From assembly GCA_029706075.1 (NCBI GenBank), contig JAINUG010000085.1:1079392-1143391 (forward strand): DNA of 64,000 nucleotides. Reading direction: 5' to 3'. The position numbers were made by a program, and so were the translations under genes. The notes beneath the pieces were generated by a model. It was given only the letters and a program-made list of their open reading frames with translations, did no database searches and was not told the DNA's origin. Of this stretch, positions 35,967 to 48,212 are shown piece by piece. Source of the stretch: Aldrovandia affinis (Eukaryota; Chordata; Actinopteri; Notacanthiformes; Halosauridae). Within the stretch, counting starts at the first letter, position 1. Each line of letters begins with the position of its first letter.

Positions 35967-36170
35967 TTAGGACTCTGCCATATCATCAACATCAACATCA
36001 TATCCTATTTTCTTTACACCATTGGTTGTTTTCTTTACATAATCTAGCCTACTGTTCGTTTTCTTATGCCTAAGTCTTTTTGTGAGGATACTTTTTTGTA
36101 ATTGTACCTTGTTGACCATTACCTTTATTTCCTGATCTGCATATTTAAGTTTTCCTTTTCTCATGGGTCC
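35967..36170 (-). pseudogene. Possible Myb/SANT-like (Harbinger-associated) remnant
   Basis: The C-terminal two thirds of a minus-strand open frame read KGKLKYADQEIKVMVNKVQL, followed by KSILTKRLRHKK and a later GVKKIGYDVDVDD. This pattern, lysine-rich then acidic EI-VMV-V then K-IL, resembles the Myb/SANT-like DNA-binding domain that accompanies Harbinger transposases and MSANTD-type proteins. The third-helix tryptophan expected in that domain is missing. No transposase or inverted repeats are evident close by. It is probably a decayed fragment, and the resemblance may be coincidental. The open frame itself runs up to 36,290. Confidence 0.3.
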
Positions 36171-36290
36171 CTTGCTGCTCCGTATCCATTTCTTGGCACT
36201 TTGTGATCTGGACGTGCTAGAGTGCCATGTTGTTTTCTGACCCTTTTTATGGGTATATCCTACCACAAATTGCGAATGAGGGCATTTCAT

Positions 36291-39200
36291 TTCTTTGAAA
36301 AGTTCGCTTATTTGTTACAAAGGACACTTTTGTTTAACCATGCTGGAAATGGAAAGCCATAGCAATACACAAAACTATTGTTTAGAGACATTATTTAGAG
36401 TCAAAAAGGCAACAACCAGCAGTCCCCCAAAGCGTTATGATAACTGTGTTACACACGTCTTCACCTCCCATTGACATTGATTAACATGGCAAACTGAACA
36501 GATTTAGTTAGGTCAGTTGATTAGCTTAGGCTACTTATTGTAACTTTATTTATAATAGTTTTCCAGTTTTTTGGTTGTTCATATAGTAATTGTTGTGGGC
36601 AACATTGCTCACTAGGTGAACTAATTCGCTCATAGTGCTGACAGAAATGATACAAAATAAATACCAATGGGTGCTAGCTAACAATAGCTAGCTAAACTCT
36701 AGCTAGCTACCTAGCCACTTGGTTAGCTGACCACCTTGTCTGTTTGCACAAATAAACTCTAGTTTGTCTTTTTGTTCTTACTGCTAGTTCTGCTAGTTAA
36801 GTGGTGTTTGTCATGTTTCAGTGTTTTCTAAATCACTTTGATTTGCATCCTTGTGTACAATAACAGACTTCTCGAGACTGAGAATTAAAGTTACGATAAC
36901 CATGCCCAAATAAACTCTATCTTACTGCTAGTTCTGCTGTTTGCTTCAGTGATTGATTTGGTGTAAATCAGAGAGCAACACATCCCCTTCGTTGTGGAAA
37001 TCAGCGGCGCACTGGGAAGCTAAAGGTATAGAAGGTGTAATTTGTGGTCTAGAAATTAAATGCATATACTCTATCTACTACAAGGGCACTACTTGTGTAC
37101 CACATCTGGTGTTAAAGTGTTTAAAGTGTTTAAAATGTGTGTTTATATGAACTCAAACGGACCTGAGTAGGTTCCACAGAATGGGACCACCCTATGGATA
37201 AAGGCACCCTGCTCCATACAGAAGGGAATAGGTTGTGGACAACAGTAGTATAATATCTTAACGTCAACCCTAATGGGGTGAATGCATGGTTAAGTGAATG
37301 ATTTTTAGCTTTTCTTCTGTAAAGTGATGTATTATGTATTTTTTCTCATACAAAAATAGCAAATTAAATTCAAAGGAGAATCACAAGGGAAAGATTAAAT
37401 GGAGCTGCCCAGCAACACTGAGAAGTTCAGACTCACTGGCTGTGTTCCGCGGGTGACTCATTGCCATTGCTCCCGGGGGTACCTTGCCTGGCGACTGGGA
37501 TCCTGGCCAAAAATAAAAAAACTGGGAATATTGTGTCTCCTTGATACCCCCGAGTCGCTGCCTAATTAAACCATCCATTCTTAAGGGTGGAAAATCATGG
37601 GTCGTGGGACAGGGAAGCCATCCTGCAGTCGAAGTGTGAATGGGACAAACTGGATCATGGAAAGCCGGTGAAAGAGACTTCATTATTTTGTCAAAACATA
37701 CAGATTTTTCCATATGGAAGAGCTATGTCACAGTAGTGTTCCCCTACAATGTATACAGTGTTTAAGTGGAATCAGTTCTATTCAGTGGAAAGAATTGATC
37801 AGGAGAAGGGCCAAGAAATGAAAGAAAATAACATCCCTGGTTGCAATTAAGCTGTTTGTAATTTGGCTTGTTGCTGCTGTCCTTGGTATCTGGGTTTCTT
37901 CTCCCTACTTTCGCCGTAGCATTAATCTTTTTTGGGACCCCCCCCACCCACTCTCCCTCTGTTAGCCGATACACTGCAGTGTGAGCCAGTGTTCACTCGG
38001 GTTGCCAGTGTTCAGAGATTTGACACCCTTGAGCAGTTGGCAGGTTCATTTGTGAGGCAGGCCAGAGTCAAACCAGGTCATCCAGTATTTCCCAGCTGCA
38101 TACTGTAATAGACCAGAGCTTTTGTGGTCTCAGGCCCTTTTCCACAAAGCCTAGTCTCTTCGAAATGTTGAATCAGATGGGACTCGTTCCACATTACACT
38201 GTTGAGGAACACAATTATTTGCCTGATGCATCTTTCTGGGAAACCATGTTAGCGAACGAGTGGTATATTGTGTGCATTGTTTCATCAACCATTTATCCCA
38301 GAAAAAAGACAGAGACAACATCTCTCTGCTCTGATGTGCAGAATTGGTTACAGAATGATACCTAAGAGAGCTTATTCAGTGGGTTTACTACGCTTATCTT
38401 CTGTGTCCAGAAACCAACTCTAAATTCTCTCAGCAGTGGCTAGTAGGATTTATTGGATGCTTTCAGAATTAAATACAAACTAAACCCATTGGCACAGAGT
38501 TGACTCTAGTATCTTCAATGGAAACACAGCCATCGATAGCAGTGTGATAAATGACTATGCTACTATACGTTTGACATTTTTCAAATACAGCTTGTCATTT
38601 AGTTCTCAGTCTCACAGCCACATTGTTTTGTATTCAAAATATGCTGCTGTTGTTTAAAAATGTAATTGCATCCAGAACTATCGAATGTTAATGTTAAACC
38701 AGTTCACATGAAGAAGAGGAGAACGAGACAGATTTGTGGATAACGGGGGCAAGATGACACAAAAACCGACGAGGGCTCATTTCAGTGCTTGCTTAACTGC
38801 TTAAGGTTTTCAGTATACTACAAATACACATGGATTTTCAAGAAGAGCACTATGTTATTATGCTTTAATGCATCCACCGCTTGAAAGTGCAGAAAGTAAC
38901 GTTTTCTCGACCCTAGTCCAGAAGAGGTTGATGCTAACATACGTATCTATGATAGCGATTGTTTTTGTCTTATCTGCTGAGCTATTGTGAAGCTATTTTA
39001 AAATTTAAAGGGGGTGGCTCATGAAAATAGAGAATTTTAAGTTGTTGGGATGGTAGCGAAAGCACACCTGGACAATAGGGTGGTATGTAGCCCAGTTAGG
39101 TAGTTTTGTGGTCTGCAATAAAGGCATTTGCGACAAAATGGGTTGGGCGGCACAATGGGGGGTGTGCCAACCCAGTTTCTCCTCACTCTATGGCAAATCG

Positions 39201-39655
39201 TTCAATAAACAACTATTTGAAATACAATCTGTATTCAACTAAGCATTTCAAAGTATTTGAGCTTTGCATTTATAAGGAGTGGTTCAGTGCACTTGACTGA
39301 GGGATAAACCATCTCTAAACCTGTGGAATTTAGTATTTTACGTGTTTTTAAAAATACATATTTCTGTTTGTACATCTTGCCAAAGGCAGGTAAACCCCAC
39401 TCTTTATGTTCGTTACAAATATAATGTTATCTACCACTGTTTAAAGACATGAACGGGCATGTTGATGAATAAGGGAAATAGCCCCTCTGAAACTGAACAA
39501 TGTCAACTGTGCAAATTTTGCTACATATCAAAGCAGTCACTTAAGATACTTGATTGACTTAAAAAATATATATGTATGATTCATATTGTATTTCTCTAAA
39601 CATCCAGATTTTATGTGTAAAGTAGTTTAATTGGAATTTGTCTTTCTGCCTATCT
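36291..39655. other. Unassigned stretch
   Basis: No recognised gene. AGCT-rich sequence (repeated TAGCTAGC) occurs at about 36,675-36,720. A CTAATTAA homeodomain-type site is near 37,562. Nothing else stands out. Confidence 0.45.
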
Positions 39656-39659
39656 CTTC

Positions 39660-39875
39660 TAAGAGGTCCGAGCGCAGGGTTAGCCATAGTACGGCACCCC
39701 TGGAGCATTTTAGGGGTTCAGTGCCTTGCTCAAGGGCACTTCAGCAGTGCCCCAGGAAGTGAACTAGAATCCCTCCGGTTTCCAGTTTTTCTTTTTCGTT
39801 TTTTCTGGGATTCAAACCAGCAACCCTCCACTTACCAGCCCATGTTGCTAACCACTGAGCCCCTTAGCCATGTCT
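39660..39875 (-). mobile_element. tRNA-derived SINE fragment
   Basis: Read on the minus strand it starts with a tRNA-like head, GGGGCTCAGTGGTTAGCA (A-box-like), and GGTTTGAATCCC (B box, about 39,808-39,819 in plus coordinates). The remainder contains the segment that reads CAGTGCCTTGCTCAAGGGCA on the plus strand, widespread in fish genomes. It looks decayed, and I found no clear target duplication. Confidence 0.65.
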
Positions 39876-41401
39876 TCTCATTGTTTAAAATGCAACATAA
39901 CTTGGTACAGATATACACTGTGGAGGTTTCCTGAGGCAAAAGACGTATTCACATTAGTTTTGTTCCATGGGAACATTTTTTGGCTAATGAAGCCTGTGTA
40001 GGGAGTCTTCTTATGATCTAAACCCAAAATGAAGGAAATGATGTCACACCGTGGGAGTGCATGCTGTTTATTAACATTGAGGCCTGAGGAAAGTGGTAAA
40101 TAACATGAATGCAGTTCGTGAATTCATTTCCCAACCCTAAAAACTCATATAAGAATTCCCTCTTGGTCCTGGTCAAATAACTTTGCTTCATCTAATGAGA
40201 CAAACCAGGGTCCTTGGTTTATTCTGTTGGCTATGTTTATGTTTATTTATGTTTATTGTGCCATGAAGGCATCTAATGGCTGGAAGGGAATATTTTCATG
40301 GATGAATCCTGCATGGTCAGATTGAAAAGGAATGGCTTATCTTTTCCCAACGATTTTGAGTAGTATGTTACTGTCCATGCTGATGGGCCTGTAGGTCATA
40401 CACTCAACTGTGGGTTTATTGGTTTTTTGTTTCCCAAAAAGAGAGAAAGAGGGAGTCTCTTTATCCTCCTCTTAACTTTATCTTAAAAGCCCTGCATGTT
40501 ATTTCTGGTATTTGTGGATGGTAATTAAAAAGACAGTGAGTAATACTCTATAATACGATACTTCTATGACGTTGGTGATGGTCCTGTTAACAAAGTTTCC
40601 AGGTCCATTATTCAATGATGGGATCAGGCTGACCTGTAGCTTACCATGCCAGAAGCCTACTCGACTCATAATGTCAATGTCATAATGTCTGACAAAAAAC
40701 AACGCATAGGTCATAAACTGATCTACCATTAACCCGTTTGCCAGCGTTTTTTTGTTTAAAGAGATTTTGATAAAGTGGTTTCAACACTGTTTAAAGATCC
40801 ATAAATGCATTATCTAGTTACACAGGAACCTGTAATGATTCTTGTTTTTTTATCTGTGTCATATGTGATTGTAGAACTGAAAAGGAAAGCTTATCCCTCA
40901 CCCCCCAAGGGTGTCTGACATGTGATAGATTTCCATTGAATAGTTCCACTGATTTGTTAAGTATTCACATTCACAAACACATTACTGTGAAAAAAGAGAT
41001 CGGTTTATGGCTTCATCTCTGTAAGAGAACAGCAGTGGTGATGCTGATTGGAGCATGTGCAATAAGATAACAACAACATACTTTTAAAAAGTTAGAAGAC
41101 TGAAGAATACTGTGCATCTTCACAAAACACTTAATTATAAATAGTTTAAATGACTTATACATTAAGTCATTTACATTACCGTAATGCAATTTAATAATTT
41201 GCATTGCTGTTTTTTATAATTACGGCAAATACATGTTTAATATGTTTAACCATAGTATGAATAATGTATGAAATATTTCCCCCCCAAATTTGCTTAAATA
41301 CTTATTTTGTCTGTAATATAAGCTTAAATTTAATATTTTAAACCTTTAAAATGTTGAAATATGGGGGATTTGATTTATTCAATGTGGCTGAGAGCATTGT
41401 T

Positions 41402-41459
<58 letters not shown>

Positions 41460-42110
41460 TAACTTGCTCATGAAACAAGTATAACTTCTCTCTATGATAA
41501 CTTATACAATAAAATTCATTCATGTTTGTGGTCAACGTGACCTTTATCTGGACTCAATCAATGATATAGTCTATATATATTTAGGGTAGAGCAAGAAATA
41601 AATTATTAGGTGCCTGTCAATTTGGAAACAGAATACATTCAATAAAAAATGTTGCATATTGCATATCAATAAATAAACCCAAAAATCTAATGAAAGGCAT
41701 TTCCCCCAAATTTTGATGAATGTTTGTTGTATGTCCCCTGCATAAAATACTCCACGCGATACTGCACTGAATGCACGGTACAGTGGTGCTATTAAGAATG
41801 GCCCACTGTGAGGTAAGAGTGTGACATCCCTGACCATCCGACAGAGGAGGAAGAATGACAACCACCAATGTTCTTCCTAAATTACATTATTACAATAAAT
41901 ATGTCTAGGTGTTTTGTATATCTATATAGAGAGATCTATCATATAATACTGAATCTGGAAGGTCACCTTGACTGAGTCACTGTTGTTGTTCCATGATACC
42001 AGATGTTTGATTTGGGAGCCATTTGCTCATTTATATGGTTGAACCTGACATTCACTTGTTGTTAAAAACTATGCTAAAATAAATGTGATTTGCATTTGAT
42101 TTGGTACCCT
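39876..42110. other. Unassigned stretch with CA microsatellite
   Basis: No gene recognised. A CA repeat of about 50 bp at 41,407-41,457 is the only clear feature. The rest is AT-rich. Confidence 0.5.
41407..41457. repeat. CA microsatellite
   Basis: About 25 uninterrupted CA units. Confidence 0.97.
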
Positions 42111-42300
42111 GTACTAAATGCAAAATAAAGAAGATGGAAAGCAAGAAGTATTTTCTGGTGTATTTTATTCCATAACCAAACAAAAGTTTGGACAGAGGTG
42201 TTGACGTTTTGGCCTAAAATAGCCTTTTTCCAAGACGGAGAGACATTTCTCAGTCTTGAAAAAGGCCATTTTAGGCCCAGTTGTCAAGGCCCACTTCTGT
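42111..42300 (-). repeat. Dispersed repeat, copy 1, with hairpin
   Basis: The minus strand shares about 100 bp with 47,775-47,885: the segments TTTTGTTTGGTTATG, then AATAAAAT/AGTAAAAG, then CTTTATTTTGCATTTAGT. Just upstream, GTCTTGGAAAAAGGC.ATTTTAGGCC is repeated in inverted form, giving a hairpin between 42,212-42,237 and 42,256-42,280. The element family is not identified. Confidence 0.6.
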
Positions 42301-43880
42301 AACTTATAATTCAGTGCATTGCGCTACCATTGCCTTTTTGACCCTGTAATAAATGATGGTAAAGTAAACAGTGATACATGAATTTCAACAGAGTAAATAA
42401 AAAAAGGGAAACATCTGGAAAATAGTTGCATTTTGCCTGTGATCATCTAAAGGCTAAACTTTAGGTGCAAAAACTGTCCCACAGTTGTACCCAATTATAG
42501 ACTTTTCATCTGTTTTAAATGAGATGTTTAACAAGGTGTATAAAAATGTGTTTATGGTTATGAACAAGGAAACTATGGTCTTAAAATGTAAAACAAAATA
42601 CCATGCAGTATAGCTGGTAATGGGAAAACTCCCTATTTTCCTGACCTGAGCCCAAGTCTCAAGACAAGCAGAGGAATTAAAGAAGGCGTTTGCATTGTAC
42701 TTTGCTTTGTCAATTCTTAAGGCTGACTGCCTGCTGTGCAGGGCCTTGTCCATATGGCTGTGTGGGTCAAACTGCATGGCCAGGGTTACACTCAAACATA
42801 TTCTCGCAGCTGACCAAATTGATTTGGGTCTATTGACACCCTGGTTGGTGTTTGGTCACATTTGAACTAGCAGTAGGGGGAAGTGAGCTCTGGAGTTGTG
42901 GACACAGCTTCTTTTTCTTGGAACACCGTACTATACTGGATTTCTCCAGGGCTGAAATATCAGAGAATAAAATAAGTGTATTTTTGTTTTGTTTTCAGTT
43001 TTTTCCGTTTTTAAGTTGAATACTGGACAACATACTTTAGGAAAAGCTGTTTTCAGCTTGTAGTTGACAAATTGATGGAAGGCATTGAGTAATTCCCATT
43101 GTCTTATCAGAGAAGACACACATTTTAGTGAATTAAACTAACATGCCGCCGTTATGTTGATGATCTGGCTTCTCTTGAGAGCTGACGTGCAAATGTTGAT
43201 TTTTGCTGCTGTTGCTGGTCAAGCCTGCAATAACCATATTGCATCATCTCCCTTCTTTCCTTGTCTTCTACAATTTCTCAGCTAGCTTAAGCCTTTCTCC
43301 AAGGACACCACAGAGAGACGGACTCCAGGAGTTTGATATCATGACTCTCACGCTATATCCACAGGGTCCCGTTGCGGGCGAATGGAGTTTGGCTCATCCT
43401 GCCTCCACTCGTGACTGAGGGACTAGGCGTCCCGCAGAGCAGGGCCAGATGGTGTGAGAGTTCTCTGGGCAGCATCATGCTCTGGACCTGGCTCCATGCT
43501 GGTCAAGTATGTCCAACATTATTAAATATGACTATGGGGTCCTGACAAATATCGCTCCTCAGCTTTGACAGTCACAAATCAGTCAAATCAGTTTCTCTCA
43601 ATGAAAAAAATCCATTCATTAAAGCTTGTGTGAGAACTGCCTCTGGGATGAAGGGAGTGTTCACCATTCTGTCCCATAACTGCCATGTTACTGTCTGGCT
43701 TTGATTGTCAGCATGCTGTTGCACACTATTAACTTTGAACATTGTCCTTCTATGGTGTAGAACAGCACTGTGGAGTAGTGGTTTAGGGTTGGGGTTGCAA
43801 AATTCAGGGAAGGAAACACCCCTGAAAACTTTACCAGTAAGAATATACGTAGCTGTAGGATTTGGAGGTTTTTTGGATTC
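42301..43880. other. Unassigned stretch
   Basis: No gene, RNA or recognised repeat seen. Short open frames on both strands look like chance. Confidence 0.45.
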
Positions 43881-43883
43881 ATG

Positions 43884-43945
43884 GATACATTACATTTTAC
43901 ATTAAAAGCATTTAGCAGACGCTATATCCAGAGCGACTAACAAGA
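43884..43945 (-). repeat. L2-type LINE/SINE tail
   Basis: TACATTACATTTTACATT, then GCATTTAGCAGACGC and ATATCCAGAGCGACT: on the minus strand this is the L2 stem-loop followed by TGTAA-like repeats. Only the 3' end is present, consistent with an extremely 5'-truncated insertion. Confidence 0.7.
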
Positions 43946-44446
43946 TGACCATGGATTATGGCAGTAATTATGAGGACTACACAAAATGTCCACTGTACCA
44001 GTGTATCAATCAAACATTGCATGTGCTTTTGCTGAAACAAATAATATGTTTTCATAATTGAAACATTCCTGTTTTCAATTGTTAGGGCAAAGGCCCGGGT
44101 GGCTTGTTGCTCACATGCTGTCAGAGTTAACCTCCTCGGGGTCCTATAAGCAAGATTCACCCTCAAATGCCCTCTGACAGCCAGCTGATTACAGATCTAA
44201 CTGAAAGACGTTTCCGAATAAATTCCTGTCATATTCCTTAGGGCTGAGTTTTGAGTTTCCGTGTTGTTGGATAATTATTGTACTCTAGTGGCACATGAAC
44301 GAATGTAAACAAGTGCCGAGATTGTGACGGGCTGCATCCGCAGTTTTCCATTGACCAAACGGAACGGCAGAGTCAGCGGCTGAAAACACATTTGGAGATG
44401 ATACGGGAAAGACCAGCTTGCCTTGAGGGCCACGTTTAAAAGACTA

Positions 44447-44447
<1 letters not shown>
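43946..44447. other. Unassigned stretch
   Basis: Short non-coding sequence between the L2 tail and the CT tract. I see nothing recognisable. Confidence 0.5.
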
Positions 44448-44483
<36 letters not shown>

Positions 44484-44495
44484 CCTCTCTCTCTC

Positions 44496-44531
<36 letters not shown>

Positions 44532-44534
44532 CCC

Positions 44535-44615
<81 letters not shown>

Positions 44616-44641
44616 CCCTCTCTCCCTCTCTCCCTCTCTCT

Positions 44642-44728
<87 letters not shown>

Positions 44729-44741
44729 TCTCCCCTACCCT
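44448..44741. repeat. Long CT microsatellite
   Basis: About 290 bp of almost pure CT with scattered CCC interruptions. It is a polypyrimidine/polypurine mirror tract able to form triplex (H) DNA. Long open frames on both strands across it (Leu-Ser and Arg-Glu repeats) are artefacts of the repeat. Confidence 0.98.
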
Positions 44742-47700
44742 CTGATCGTGGCACGCGAGGTGCAATCCACAGAGAGTGGGACAGGATCCGCCGGCTCTGA
44801 ACGCAGGGAGAGGGGAGCTCCCCTTGCGAGGTGTAAAGTTTAATGGCGCGTCAAGTGAGGGATCAAGAAGGAACATTCTGCTGTCTCTGACGGGCCCAGA
44901 GTCCATGCTACTTCTTGCAGTGTCAGCCCACAGGATCAAAGGGTCCTTCTCTCCCCTGCAGAGAACATTCACATGTTTAGATGTGCCATTCGTGGTTTCG
45001 GGAGTTTAGGGGCTGCTTTTGAAATTCAATCCATTGCTGACAGTGTCTATACCTAAGATGCCAACAAATGGGGGGAAAAATCACTGGAATGCATACATTT
45101 ATAAGGAAGATATTATAGAAGATTTAAGTAGGTTTGAACATACAGTACCAAGCTGCTAAAGTAGGAAGCATCTCGATACTGATTTTTGTCTAATTACAGT
45201 ATAAATGTACTTATTCTGTGAGTAGATTACTTTATGGTAGATTACAATGGATTATTCCCTGTCTATTCTGCATATGCTGACTCCTGGATGACTTTCCACC
45301 CCTACTGACTATGTGATTAGCAGCCAATGTAAGCAGCTTATTTGGCCCTGCAGTGCAGGAAAACCATTTGAGGATGGCTCAACTATGGACCATGGCCAAT
45401 CCTTCTCCATTACCTGGGTTTCCACCTGCCCTGCCTAACTCCTGCCGCTGCCGTCTTCACCCATTTTCAACACTTTCAATCCTGCGTCAGCCTCGCTTAA
45501 CTGTTCCTATCGCCTGTCTGGAGAGAGTGAGATCAATATGTTTGAACCCTGCCCCTCATCTTCTCATTGTCTGCTTGCAATAATTGATTTGGGGCGGAAA
45601 AGCGCGACCGTCATATCCTGCTTGGTATACAGTAGGTCTTGGCATTTATCCATTGGCTTAGACATTTATTTCCACATTTACTTCCACTGTCCTTCTCCCA
45701 GCTCTGTGAAGAAGCATAAATCCAGCCAGTGTTCAAGAGACTGTGACTCCATCGCTCACACATGGTGCCTACCTGCGCACAATCTTGCATTGCTCGGATC
45801 ACTTAGAGCTGTAAATCCTGTTAGTGGGGGACCTCATCTCTATGATGAAACCCTCCCCTAAAGTGCAAGAGGAGAAAAACAGCTGGTAGGGAGCCGCAGT
45901 ACTCCACCTCTACAGTATCGCTCCCTGCTTTTTACTGTTGTCAGAGTTTTACTGTTGGGTGGCACACAGCAGGGGTCGTGCCACCTTTGGGCTGTGATGT
46001 TAAGTGCCACAATGAAAGAATCGGTTCTAATCCTTTCATTGCGTCGCAGTCCTTTTATGTTGCAGTTGTGTTGTGAATTTTCTGAGCCGGAGAGATAAAC
46101 CAGCTTTGAACCTCTTCCAACATTTGGCTGCAAATAGCATTCTTTGATTTGAGGTTGTACTGCAAAGTTATAAAAAGATCTCTTAATTGTGGTGTAATTT
46201 AAGTGCAGTTTAAATGTGTGGGTGTGTTACTTTCAAGCCTCATAACATTGCACTTTTATCAGGGTATTTTCCGTAACTGCATTTCCATGCTAACTGCTGA
46301 TTACCCACTTGTTTTGCGATGTGTCACTATGCTATAAATACTTAAGGAATGCCAGTGAGAAAACCCAAGGGAAACCCATGAGCAAAGACACACACAGTAT
46401 GCCATTCATTTGCATGTTTCCTTAAACCATATTAGCTCAGCAGCTTTGCTCGGACAGGTATTTTTGCTTTGCAAGATCTATCTGTCTTTGCATCTATATT
46501 TATGATTGTTCAGTCCTTCAGTTATCATTAAAATATTTAAACTTTTTTTTTTTTTCAAACAAATTAAACAAAAAATGAAATTAGGTTTTCAGTGCTGCTC
46601 CAGCATTGTGAAGTCATGGGAACTTCACAATAAATAGCAACTGTCATTACATACACTGCAGTGTATCTAATTCAAACATGTCCTCCCTCACGCACAGTAC
46701 ATGGTGATCATCTGGAGATATTTAAATTGGCAAATGTCTTTCCTTCTTCAGTCTGTACCCAATATTCCCAGATTTCCGGGAGAGGTTTATTGACTTTGTA
46801 CACTCTGAATATGTCCAGCATCCATATTTACGTTATAGTGGTCGGTGATGTCATGGTGGGAGGCAGAGGCAGAGGCTAGCTCTGAATATATTCACATCGG
46901 GCCCTTCATCCGCAACACAAACAACTCTGAAAATGTACGATCTTGGGGGAGGGCCAGAGTTAGATCCACCGCGTTCTGTCGTTTCCTCATAGCCAAGAGG
47001 CTGCTGTTAAATGATTGTTATTGTTATTGGTCTGGAAAACAAATCTGTGGACACACATGTTGTCTGCAATATCACAAGCAGCAATAAAATATCTAAAATG
47101 GCACTAGGACAAAGAATTATCTGGGTCGACGACTTCTGCTATGATCTGTTTCATGTCCAGAAGTTGAACCACTTTTTTGTCATTACTCTTCTTGTAATCT
47201 TGTGTACAGCACACCCTGTGAACGTCTTGTAATCCAGACTTGGACCTGTTTTGGATGAACAGGGGAAACAGGAAGAGCATCGGAAAACAAGATCCTATGT
47301 GACAGTACGCTAGAAAACTGCAGATAAAACTGTGATACAATACAATATGATACCTGTACTGTCCATTGTAAAAATATTTAGCTTGATATCTATGTTCGCT
47401 TCCCAAAGCATAAGGATGCTACTTATGATAACATTCTGAGTTATTGTTTGACATATTTAAGGAGTACTCCTGTTAAAATCAGACGGAATATCATTGCCAC
47501 ACCCATCCAGTCGGATGCTGTTTTTCCCCTGTCACAATAGACTTAAAAGAGAGCTGATTTATGTTTACTGATGGAGTTGTTTGCCAAAAAAGACAGTAGT
47601 TTTATTGCTACAAAAACATTATTTACAAGAGAAATCATCTTAATTTAAAACCATGGGAGTACTCCTTTAGATATTTGTCTGGCTTCACAGTGGACATATG

Positions 47701-47774
47701 GGCTTATTTCCAGCGGTGCACTGTAAGGGAATTTCTGTAGCTGACTCTACTATTCTAGCTCGTAAGGAACACAC
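44742..47774. other. Unassigned stretch
   Basis: No gene recognised. A poly-T run lies near 46,545-46,556. Open frames are short and without homology that I can see. Confidence 0.45.
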
Positions 47775-47885
47775 TCTGTTTTGAAAAAGGCAATTTTGGG
47801 CTGAAACCTTTGTTTGGTTATGCAGTAAAAGAGACCAGGATATACTTTTTGCTTTCATCTTTATTTTGCATTTAGTTTTGTCCAC
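47775..47885 (+). repeat. Dispersed repeat, copy 2
   Basis: Homologous, in opposite orientation, to 42,111-42,237. It contains GTTTTGAAAAAGGCAATTTT, then GGGCTGAAACC, then TTTGTTTGGTTATGCAGTAA and CTTTATTTTGCATTTAGT. Compared with copy 1 it lacks about 20 bp after GAAAC and lacks the second hairpin arm. Confidence 0.6.
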
Positions 47886-47929
47886 ATGGAAAGCAGCAGC
47901 CGAGATGCACTACCTTTACCTTTTGATTC

Positions 47930-48212
47930 GATTTTTAAAGATAAGTGGGGTCAGCAGAACAATAGGCCACAGGTGGAAATTAGTTAAAGGCAAATTCCGC
48001 ACAGATATTAGGAAGTTTTTCTTTACACAGAGAGTTGTCAATGCCTAGAACAGCTTGCCAGGTCAGGTAGTAGAGGCAGAAACGCTTGGGCTATTCAAGT
48101 CCAGGCTAGATGTAGTACTAGTTATTTTTTAGATTAGGACATGATGAGCCTAGATGGGCCGAACGGCCCGTTCTCATCATTATGTATTCTTATGTTCTTA
48201 TGTTCTTATTTA
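47930..48212 (+). mobile_element. CR1-like LINE 3' fragment
   Basis: The plus strand encodes a C-terminal segment GKFRTDIRKFFFTQRVVNA, an in-frame stop at 48,046-48,048, then NSLPGQVVEAETLGLFKSRLD. This is the end of CR1-clade reverse transcriptases. The 3' tail repeats TTCTTATG with an 8-bp period (48,188-48,209), like the octamer repeats that end CR1 elements. The stop replaces the usual tryptophan codon (TAG for TGG), so the copy is dead. A GGGCCGAACGGCCC palindrome lies just before the tail, at about 48,157. Confidence 0.72.

Noticed and set aside
41407-41457. CRISPR-like array
   Set aside because: This and the other regular repeats are dinucleotide microsatellites without spacers, and the genome is eukaryotic.
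42111-42300. Functional hammerhead ribozyme
   Set aside because: The CUGAUGA box is not intact; only partial resemblance, so it is kept as a hypothesis and not annotated as an RNA.
44275-44972. Long open frames with Arg-Glu or Leu-Ser repeats
   Set aside because: They are translations of the CT microsatellite on both strands and carry no other protein-like content.
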